Source: Proteobacteria bacterium ST_bin11 (GTDB lineage: Bacteria; Pseudomonadota; Gammaproteobacteria; Methylococcales; Methylomonadaceae). Taken from it: 32,110 nt of DNA. The stretch covers positions 1 through 32,110 of the forward strand of contig MSXO01000048.1 of assembly GCA_002083615.1 (NCBI GenBank). Direction: 5' to 3'. Both the position numbers and the translations under genes were made by a program. The notes below the pieces were generated by a model. That model was not told the origin of the DNA and made no database searches. It saw nothing but the letters and a program-made list of their open reading frames with translations. The number at the start of each line of letters is the position of its first letter. Position 1 is the stretch's first letter. This document shows, piece by piece, positions 9,211 through 16,381 of the stretch.

Positions 9211-10266
9211 ATGAAAGAATCAGAGAAAATTAATATCGGCTATGTTTATATTTTGGAGGTGAAAGATATTTACCTCCCAGTATGTAAAATTGGGATGACT
9301 ACTCGTACCCCGTCCGAAAGATGCGATGAAATTAATAAAAGTTCCACGGGAGATTTTATTTGGTCAGTGGCACATTACATTGCCGTTGATAACTGCAAAG
9401 ACTTGGAAGCGATGGTCCATTCAAAACTAGGCCCCTTGCGGCAAAAAGGGCGAGAATTTTTCAATATCAATGCTGACGATGCCTATATGGCGTTAGTCTC
9501 TATTTTCGATAACCAGGCAGTAATAAAGAAAATCGATAGTGAAAAAATTGTAGCTTTGCAGGAAGAAACACCGATGATAAAAGCTAAAAAAACATACAAT
9601 TTCAAAAAAAACGACTCAGTATACCCAGAACTACTCAATTCTTTTATAGAGTCGCTCAAGTTGATCAATGCAAGGCCATTCGGCCAACTGAATCAGCCAT
9701 CTTTTGGCATCAGCGATGGTAAAGAAGGAGTTCAATGGAATCTCTCTGTTGATACAGATACAAAAATTATCCGTCTAGGTGTCAATTTAGAGGGTATGAA
9801 ATATAAAGATTGGCCGATTTCAAAATTCATACTCTCTGAAATAAATGACCCAAAAATTTGGGGCGTTATTGAAAAGCTAAAAAACCCGAATGAAGTATAT
9901 GTTCGTTTTTCTAGAGATGCTTGGCAAGTTACAGCTAGGCCATCCATTGTCGAGAAATATCTCGGTGGCAATGAATTTACATTTACAGAAATTACTCCAA
10001 AACAATGGGAAAGTACTTTAAAAGAAGCCTTGTCCTGTCTAAATGAAGAAAATAATTACTGTGGCCGAGCAAAGCAACAAGTAACGTTAGAGATTAAACC
10101 AAAACAAGGAGAGCAAGTTAGGACAATGGAAGTTTCCCCACATTTGACAATCTGGTCTCGTTTGTACCCCAGCATAGATATTCAGGAAAACATCAACAAG
10201 AAGATTTCAGAATTACAACCTATATATGATTGGGTTAAGCTGGCAAGTTCGAGTAGACTCAATTAG
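9211..10266 (+). CDS. GIY-YIG/T5orf172 protein, unknown C-terminus
   Basis: The first ~95 residues match the T5orf172 branch of the GIY-YIG nuclease superfamily: GYVYILE (10-16) in place of GIY, KIGMTTRTP (26-34) in place of YIG, Arg37, a downstream acidic Glu66 in LEAMVHSKL, and GREFFNI (80-86). In this superfamily such residues form a small DNA-binding or nicking domain. Residues ~100-351 match nothing I recognise. The gene is strikingly AT-rich and lysine/asparagine-rich against its GC-richer neighbours, and it sits alone between two inverted structured repeats. Together this suggests horizontal acquisition. Its role (selfish nuclease, defence, DNA repair) cannot be told from the sequence. 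Whether it is catalytically active is open. Confidence 0.8.
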   Translation: MKESEKINIGYVYILEVKDIYLPVCKIGMTTRTPSERCDEINKSSTGDFIWSVAHYIAVDNCKDLEAMVHSKLGPLRQKGREFFNINADDAYMALVSIFDNQAVIKKIDSEKIVALQEETPMIKAKKTYNFKKNDSVYPELLNSFIESLKLINARPFGQLNQPSFGISDGKEGVQWNLSVDTDTKIIRLGVNLEGMKYKDWPISKFILSEINDPKIWGVIEKLKNPNEVYVRFSRDAWQVTARPSIVEKYLGGNEFTFTEITPKQWESTLKEALSCLNEENNYCGRAKQQVTLEIKPKQGEQVRTMEVSPHLTIWSRLYPSIDIQENINKKISELQPIYDWVKLASSSRLN

Positions 10267-10407
10267 CGTAGAGCAATATGACGCATGTTGGCGTTAAATC
10301 TTTCGACCTTATTACGTTGTTGTTAATACGTAAGAGTTTAGCCTTAATTCGCTTCGTTATTCGGAGCTGTAAGTCTAAGTTCAAACAACATCCAAAGTCT
10401 TTCAATC

Positions 10408-10677
10408 CCATGACGGGGTTGCTCCCCGCATGCCGCGCCGAGCACCGGAGCTTTTATCGAGATCAGCCCGAAGGGGCAGCGCATGGATGCGCTGCGTCGG
10501 CGGAGGGGCTGGGAAGCCCCTTCTGCCGACCCTCGATAAAAGCTTCGGAGCGCAGGATATAAGCGGCATCCGGGCCGCCTTTTCTTTGGGTACTTTCTTT
10601 TGGCGGAGCAAAAGAAAGTATCTCGGCTGTCGGGCCGAGACCCGACTTCAAATCCAGCCGTCGCGCCAGCGACACAA
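10408..10677 (-). repeat. Structured multi-hairpin repeat, copy 2
   Basis: Inverted relative copy of 8632-8896. Plus-strand hairpins: outer 12-bp stem GCTTTTATCGAG (10450-10461) with CTCGATAAAAGC (10532-10543); inner GCAGCGC/GCGCTGC with loop ATGGAT (10476-10495); AGGGGC/GCCCCT with loop TGGGAA (10504-10521); 12-bp TACTTTCTTTTG/CAAAAGAAAGTA with loop GCGGAG (10591-10620); GTCGGG/CCCGAC (10629-10646). Stem sequences differ from copy 1, yet pairing is kept. Three loops carry GGA on the plus strand, which leads towards nadK. Confidence 0.85.
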
Positions 10678-10712
10678 ATCACACAACGCTACCGAATAAA
10701 AACACAATCCCC

Positions 10713-10718
10713 TATAAT
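10713..10718 (+). promoter_or_regulatory. -10 box of nadK promoter
   Basis: A perfect TATAAT lies 29 bases before the nadK start codon. No convincing -35 TTGACA is found 16-18 bases upstream, so this is a -10 call only. It would place the transcript start near 10725. It lies outside structured repeat copy 2, so nadK need not depend on that repeat. Confidence 0.55.
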
Positions 10719-10747
10719 CGAACTTACACAAAAACAACACCCCAACC

Positions 10748-11629
10748 ATGCCAACCCCCTTCCAGCGTATCGGTATCATCGGCAAATGCGGCGATCCTGG
10801 TATTGCCGCGACGCTGAACGAACTTTTCCGTTACCTAAAAGCCCGTGGTCACGACCTCGTCGCAGATAGCCAAAGCGCCGGTTTGATTGACAGCGCGGAC
10901 ATAAAGGGCGCCCATATCGAGCGCCTGCCGGAACTGTGCGACTTGATTATCGCCGTGGGCGGAGACGGCACCTTCCTGGCGGCGGCCCGTGCGGCGGCAG
11001 ATTTCGAAACGCCTTTACTGGGTGTGAATCTGGGTAGATTGGGCTTTTTGGTGGATATTTCGCCGGAACAGTTATCCAGCCGCCTAGATAAGATTTTGGC
11101 TGGTGAGTTCAAGGCCGAGCCACGCCAGTTGCTTAGCACCCATATCATCCGCGACCACGAAATCATTCATCAGCAAACCGCCGTGAATGAGGTGGTGGTG
11201 CACCGCTGGGTAACGCCGAGCATGATAGAGATCGTTACCAGCATCGACGGTGTTTATCTCAATACCCAACGGTCGGACGGCCTGATCGTCGCTACTCCGA
11301 CCGGCTCGACCGCTTACTCCTTGTCGGCTGGCGGCCCGATTTTGCATCCGGCTTTGAACGCACTGGTATTGGTACCCTTGAACCCGCACACTTTGTCAAA
11401 TCGGCCCATCGTCATCGACGATAATGTGGTCATCGAAATCCGTTTCAGCCAAACCAAACAGATCAACGCATTGGTGACCTGCGATCATATGGAGATTCCG
11501 GACGTGAGGATCAACGACAAAATCGTCATCAAAAAATCCGCCAAACCGATTAAAATTTTGCATCCTGCGGATCACGATTTTTTCCATACCCTACGAAGCA
11601 AACTCAACTGGAGCGGCTACCCCGCCTAA
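10748..11629 (+). CDS. nadK: NAD kinase
   Basis: Phosphorylates NAD to NADP using ATP, in the cytoplasm. The family fingerprint GGDGT is at residues 71-75, followed by the second conserved part AVNEVVVHR and the glycine/serine-rich loop RSDGLIVATPTGSTAYSLS. Its 293 residues are the normal length. The gene begins 70 bases after structured repeat copy 2 with a TATAAT box between, and it ends 4 bases before recN, so the two are likely co-transcribed. The nadK-recN order is common in gammaproteobacteria. Confidence 0.97.
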   Translation: MPTPFQRIGIIGKCGDPGIAATLNELFRYLKARGHDLVADSQSAGLIDSADIKGAHIERLPELCDLIIAVGGDGTFLAAARAAADFETPLLGVNLGRLGFLVDISPEQLSSRLDKILAGEFKAEPRQLLSTHIIRDHEIIHQQTAVNEVVVHRWVTPSMIEIVTSIDGVYLNTQRSDGLIVATPTGSTAYSLSAGGPILHPALNALVLVPLNPHTLSNRPIVIDDNVVIEIRFSQTKQINALVTCDHMEIPDVRINDKIVIKKSAKPIKILHPADHDFFHTLRSKLNWSGYPA

Positions 11630-11633
11630 GACT

Positions 11634-13328
11634 ATGCTGTTAAACCTGAATATTATCGACTTAGCAGTGGTCGACGCGCTGGACCTGGACTTGGACCCAG
11701 GGATGTCAGTGCTAACCGGCGAAACCGGGGCCGGCAAATCGATTTTACTCACCGCGCTCGGCCTGGCCTTAGGGGACCGCGCCGATTCCGGTTATGTCCG
11801 CCCCGGTAGCAAACGCGCCGAAGTGAATATCGAATTTGATTTAGCCAAAGCGCCGCTGGTCAAGCAATGGTTGATCGATAACGAACTGGACGACGACGGC
11901 CAATGCATGATCCGCCGCACCATCAGCGACGACGGCCGCTCCAAGGCTTATATCAACAACCGCCCGGTCAATTTGCAAACCCTGCAAGGCTTGAGCCGAC
12001 AACTAGTGGAAATCCACGGTCAACACGCCCATTTGACCTTACTAGATAGTGAGGAACAAAGACGGCTCCTGGATGGTTTCGCCGACACTCACACCTTGCT
12101 AGACAACCTGAACAGCTGCTACCAAAACTGGAAACAGGCGCACAAGCAACTACAGCAGTTGTTAAAAGCTGGCAGCGATCAGGCTGAGCGCGAGGAGTTA
12201 TTGCGTTATCAACTGGACGAGTTGCAGCAACTGGATTTAGACAATTTCGATTACCAAGCCTTGGCCGACGAACATCACAAGCTGGCTAACTTGGGCAAAA
12301 TCCTGGCGGTTGGTCAACAGCAACTGGATATTTTGTACGACAACGACCAGCAATCGATAGCCGATATGCTGGGGCATGTGATTCATGCCATCAACGAACT
12401 CGCGCAATACGCCAATGAGTTAAACGGCGTTTCCGAATTATTGAACGATGCGGAAATCCAAATTGGCGAAGCCACCCAACAGCTGCGCCGTTTTCTGGAA
12501 AATCAGGAAGCCGATCCACAGCAACTGACCTGGTTGGAAAATCAGATCGGTGTGATTCAATCGCTGAGCCGTAAGCATAAAATCCAGCCTGAAGAACTGC
12601 CGGAATTAGCCGCGCGTTTTGCTACCGACCTGGATAACCTTAGCCACAGCAGCGAGCGTATCGAAAGCTTGCATGCGGATTGCGAGCGCCTGTTAAACCA
12701 GTATCGCCAGCTAGCTAGCGAGCTGTCGTCCACTCGTCGTCAAGCCGGCACGGAGTTGCAGCAACGGATTTCCGACGCGATCAAGGAATTAGGCATGCCG
12801 CACGGCGAGTTTATCGTCAACCTCCGCACCCCGGAGGATGCCGAGCCGCAGCGCAACGGTTTGGATAGCATCGAGTTTTTAGTGAGCACCAACCCGGGCC
12901 TGCCCGCCAAGCCGCTGGCAAAGGTGGCATCGGGCGGCGAGTTGTCGCGGATCAGCCTGGCGATTCAAGTAACCACCAGTACCGACAAAACCACGCCGAC
13001 TATGATTTTCGACGAAGTTGATTCAGGCATCGGCGGCGGCATTGCTGAGATCGTCGGCCAAAAATTAAGGCGTTTGAGCGTCAATCGCCAAGTGTTATGC
13101 GTGACGCATTTACCGCAAGTGGCTTCCCAAGCCCATCAGCATTTATTTGTCGCCAAGAATCAAAAAGCGGCCGTCACTTCCTCAACGGTACGCCGTCTCA
13201 GCGACGAAGAGCGCGTGAACGAAGTGGCCAGAATGTTGGGCGGCGTCACCATCACCGAAAACACCTTGGCGCATGCGCGGGAGATGTTGGTATCGGGTGG
13301 TTTGACCAATAGTGATGCCGCCGACTGA
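11634..13328 (+). CDS. recN: DNA repair protein RecN
   Basis: RecN is an SMC-like ATPase acting in double-strand break repair. The N-terminal half has Walker A GETGAGKS (29-36) and the LVEIHGQHAH stretch. The middle is a long glutamine- and leucine-rich coiled coil. The C-terminal half has the ABC signature SGGELSR, Walker B MIFDEVDSGIGG and the H-loop VTHLPQVA. Length 564 residues is usual. It follows nadK by 4 bases. Its stop lies 3 bases from the convergent EamA gene, with no separate terminator visible. Confidence 0.97.
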   Translation: MLLNLNIIDLAVVDALDLDLDPGMSVLTGETGAGKSILLTALGLALGDRADSGYVRPGSKRAEVNIEFDLAKAPLVKQWLIDNELDDDGQCMIRRTISDDGRSKAYINNRPVNLQTLQGLSRQLVEIHGQHAHLTLLDSEEQRRLLDGFADTHTLLDNLNSCYQNWKQAHKQLQQLLKAGSDQAEREELLRYQLDELQQLDLDNFDYQALADEHHKLANLGKILAVGQQQLDILYDNDQQSIADMLGHVIHAINELAQYANELNGVSELLNDAEIQIGEATQQLRRFLENQEADPQQLTWLENQIGVIQSLSRKHKIQPEELPELAARFATDLDNLSHSSERIESLHADCERLLNQYRQLASELSSTRRQAGTELQQRISDAIKELGMPHGEFIVNLRTPEDAEPQRNGLDSIEFLVSTNPGLPAKPLAKVASGGELSRISLAIQVTTSTDKTTPTMIFDEVDSGIGGGIAEIVGQKLRRLSVNRQVLCVTHLPQVASQAHQHLFVAKNQKAAVTSSTVRRLSDEERVNEVARMLGGVTITENTLAHAREMLVSGGLTNSDAAD

Positions 13329-13331
13329 TCA

Positions 13332-14243
13332 CTACTTCCACGACAAACTCAACACCCCGACCATTACCAATGCCGCCCCGCCTATCTGAGCGGGCGTCAA
13401 TTCCTCGCCCAAAACATAACTAGCCATAAACAAGGTCGCTACCGGTCCCAACGAGCCGATCAATGAGGTGTGGCTGGAACCGATCTTCCTGATTGCCGCC
13501 GACAGCATGAACACCGGCAGCACCGTCGAGAAAATCGCCATCAGCAAACTCAATTGATACACCCGCATCGGCAACACCAAGGCCTGCGGTGGATGCGTGA
13601 ACAAAAATTGCATCAGCGTCGCCGCGCAAGCCACCAGCATCGCATAAGCGGTAAAACGCGAGGCACCGATACGGGCCACCGTTTCGCCGGTACCGATTAG
13701 ATAGGCGGCATAGGTCAAGGTACTGGCAAATACAAAACCGGCGCCCAATAGCAGATGTTCCGACTGAATATTGATTTCATCGAAAAATACCACGCCAATG
13801 CCGGCATAACTAAGCATTAGTGCGATGATCTCTTTCCTGCCGAAAGGTTTACCCAATACCAACGCCGACAACACGACGACCATAGTCGGATACAGGAACA
13901 GAATCAGCCGTTCCAGCCCGGCCGAAATGTACTGCAGGCCGATAAAATCGAACAAACTGGACAAGTAATAACCCAGTAAGCCCAATATTAGCAGGGCCAG
14001 ATAATCCCCGGCTTTTAGCGGCGTCAGCTCCTTCTGGCAAGCATGTCGCCAGGCGACGACCAGGAAAAACGGCGCGGAAAACAGCATACGCAAAGCTAAT
14101 AGAGTCACCGCATCAACCGGTTGATAATAGGCCAGCTTTACCAAGATGGCTTTGCCGGAAAAGCCGATGGCCGCCAGCGTCGCCAGGCCAAAGCCCAACA
14201 AACGGTTACGGTTGGATAATGCGGTGGATGTAGTCGTTGCCAT
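13332..14243 (-). CDS. EamA-family DMT permease
   Basis: A 303-residue integral membrane protein of the drug/metabolite transporter superfamily. About ten hydrophobic segments are visible, arranged as two EamA repeats (about 14-145 and 165-300). The first repeat includes GFSGKAILVKLAYYQPVDAV and the second ends in LGPVATLFMASYVLGEELT, the classic second-repeat motif. It should export a small metabolite such as an amino acid, but the substrate cannot be read from sequence. It is convergent with recN and stands alone. Confidence 0.88.
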   Translation of the reverse strand: MATTTSTALSNRNRLLGFGLATLAAIGFSGKAILVKLAYYQPVDAVTLLALRMLFSAPFFLVVAWRHACQKELTPLKAGDYLALLILGLLGYYLSSLFDFIGLQYISAGLERLILFLYPTMVVVLSALVLGKPFGRKEIIALMLSYAGIGVVFFDEINIQSEHLLLGAGFVFASTLTYAAYLIGTGETVARIGASRFTAYAMLVACAATLMQFLFTHPPQALVLPMRVYQLSLLMAIFSTVLPVFMLSAAIRKIGSSHTSLIGSLGPVATLFMASYVLGEELTPAQIGGAALVMVGVLSLSWK

Positions 14244-14317
14244 TAGGCCTCCTGAGTAATGCGGGCCTTAGGCGAGTGTCGAAGCAACTGCGGCAAGACC
14301 CGCGGTTGCTTGAATGT

Positions 14318-14398
14318 TTAGAAAAACGCAAACACCACGGCTATTGGCAAGGCCCAAAACCATAGGTGTCTGTTTTTCGTATCGATAGGATTGCTCAT
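14318..14398 (-). CDS. Possible 26-residue membrane peptide
   Basis: A short reading frame begins MSNPIDTKNRHLWFWALPIA and continues with a further six mostly hydrophobic residues ending in AFF. It is polar for ~11 residues, then hydrophobic for ~15, like a small single-span or tail-anchored peptide. It fills an otherwise empty 208-base gap between the EamA gene and the chemotaxis receptor. A TATATAG-like stretch lies just upstream, but there is no Shine-Dalgarno sequence. Length is at the limit of chance, so confidence is low. Confidence 0.25.
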   Translation of the reverse strand: MSNPIDTKNRHLWFWALPIAVVFAFF

Positions 14399-14451
14399 AA
14401 ATCGAACTATATAAGCGGGCTGATACAGGTGTCAATCACAGATCAAGAAGA

Positions 14452-16059
14452 CTATCGCTTAAACTGACTAACCAACCCATTCAATTGCGCGGCCAATTTA
14501 ACCAATTCGTTACTGGCCGCATTGGTTTGTGCGGCATCCTGGGCGGTTCGTTCGGTCAGCTGGCCGATATTGGTAATACTTTGACCGACATGCTGCGCAA
14601 CGCGGCTTTGGTTATCGGCGGCTTGCGACATCCGCGAGTTCAATTGGCGAATCTGCGTGACGCGTTCGGCAATCGCACTTAGGCCCTGGTCGGCGCTTTG
14701 GACTTGCTCCCGACGCTGCTCAGCGCTGTTTTTGGCGTTGTTCATCACTGTCACCGCGTCTTTGGCTTCGCGCTGTAGCTGATCGATGATGTTTTGAATT
14801 TCCTCCGTTGCCTTGTGTGAGCGCGTCGCCAAAGTCCGAACTTCGTCGGCCACCACCGCAAACCCGCGCCCCTGCTCGCCGGCCCTGGCAGCTTCGATAG
14901 CGGCATTCAAGGCCAACAGATTGGTTTGCTCGGCCAGACCTTTGATCACATCCAACACCGCGCCGACACCGTTACTTTTTTGATCCAGACGTTTGATCAC
15001 TTCAGCGGCTCGGTCGATTTCATTAACCAGTTCGTTGATACCGTTGATCGCATTTTTGGTCGTTGCCGCGCCTTGCGCGGCCTCCTGATCGGCTTCCACG
15101 GAAGCTTGCGCCGCACCGGTCGCCCCGCCGCGCACGTCCTGCACAGAGTTCTCCAATTCGTGAATCGCTTGAATCACCGTCTCGGTTTCACTTCGTTGTT
15201 GCGTGGCCGCTTGCGAGGTTTGTCTGGCAACACCGGATATTTGGTTGGTCGCGGCAGCCAATTGCTGACTTACCGAAGATACCTGCCCCAAACTCCCGGC
15301 AAAATTAGCCAGCATGGTATTGAAGGATTCGCTGACCTGGCCGATCTCGTCGCCGGAATCGACTTGCAACCGCTGTCTTAAATCCGACTGTCCGGCAATG
15401 GCGTTAACCGTATCGCGCATGGCCACTAATGGATTGACCACAATCTTGCGCATCAACATATTCACCAGCAACAGACCGCCAGCAAACATCACCAAGGAGA
15501 TAGCCGAAGCAATCACCAGATCACGGTTGATCTGCGCATCGAGCTTCGCCAGTGAAAAACTCACCCGGACAGCGCCCAAGACAGCACCCTCGCTCACCGC
15601 ATGACAAGTCAGACAATTGGTGCCGCGAAAATTGGCGCTAGCCCGAATAGGTTCCAGCACCGTAATCAGGCGTCCATTTTTATCATTACCCGGTTGAATA
15701 TTGCTTTCACCGGCCAGTGCCCGGTCGTCGAGCATATCAAGCGGTCGTTGATCGGTCTTGCCCGGACCGTAAAAATCCGTAAGCTCCTTGCCACGGATTA
15801 AGCGCACTTCGGTGACATTGGGATGCGACAGGGCTTTCTCCCGCAGGACTTCAACCTGGGCCATCGCTCCGGTCAGCATTAGCGTATTCACGCCGTCGAA
15901 ATAACTATTGGCAATATCCCGCGCTTTGTCGGTCGCCAGCGTTTGTATCATGTCTTTTTGCCTTTCCGCCATAAACAGCGTACTGACAAACATCAGCAAT
16001 AAAAACACACTGGCTATGCTCAGCAATATTTTGGATTGGATTGTGGAGTTCTTATTCAT
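14452..16059 (-). CDS. Chemotaxis receptor with periplasmic c-heme motif
   Basis: Methyl-accepting chemotaxis protein of 535 residues. TM1 spans about 11-30, TM2 about 181-203, with a ~150-residue periplasmic sensor between them. The sensor contains CLTCH (Cys149, Cys152, His153), a CxxCH c-type heme attachment motif, near its end. A HAMP domain follows (about 204-257), then the cytoplasmic signalling region with the hairpin tip EAARAGEQGRGFAVVADEVR. There is no C-terminal receptor-modification pentapeptide. I choose the ATG giving MNKNSTIQSKILLS; an upstream ATG (16206) adds 49 residues that resemble no signal sequence. Covalent heme would make this a redox or gas sensor, as known for some Geobacter receptors. 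No che genes are adjacent. Confidence 0.9.
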   Translation of the reverse strand: MNKNSTIQSKILLSIASVFLLLMFVSTLFMAERQKDMIQTLATDKARDIANSYFDGVNTLMLTGAMAQVEVLREKALSHPNVTEVRLIRGKELTDFYGPGKTDQRPLDMLDDRALAGESNIQPGNDKNGRLITVLEPIRASANFRGTNCLTCHAVSEGAVLGAVRVSFSLAKLDAQINRDLVIASAISLVMFAGGLLLVNMLMRKIVVNPLVAMRDTVNAIAGQSDLRQRLQVDSGDEIGQVSESFNTMLANFAGSLGQVSSVSQQLAAATNQISGVARQTSQAATQQRSETETVIQAIHELENSVQDVRGGATGAAQASVEADQEAAQGAATTKNAINGINELVNEIDRAAEVIKRLDQKSNGVGAVLDVIKGLAEQTNLLALNAAIEAARAGEQGRGFAVVADEVRTLATRSHKATEEIQNIIDQLQREAKDAVTVMNNAKNSAEQRREQVQSADQGLSAIAERVTQIRQLNSRMSQAADNQSRVAQHVGQSITNIGQLTERTAQDAAQTNAASNELVKLAAQLNGLVSQFKR

Positions 16060-16381
16060 GAGATCAGCCAATGTATTGGGGTGTGTGGTTTTACAGCTTT
16101 GGTTGTCGGCAGCTCCTGGAAAATCTATATGTAATCTTAAGCTTACCCTTGTAACCCATGCATCAAGCATAGAACAAATCATTGCCGCACGGGCCGTATA
16201 TAGCAATCAGACTAACAAGCGGTTATCCTGAATAGTGACGCCGCTCACGAATACGACTACTTTTGCAAATTGACGCTTAACATAGCGCGTCGCCGGCTTT
16301 ATGCAGAAAACGTGGCTGTAACCTGAAAAGCCCGCTTAATAACCAAATAACCCGCCGTTTGCCCAGCCTTGGAGAGTTGCC

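Noticed and set aside
16060..16206. 49-residue N-terminal extension of the chemotaxis receptor
   Set aside because: It would place a long non-hydrophobic stretch before TM1; the usual receptor start MNKNSTIQSKI is internal.
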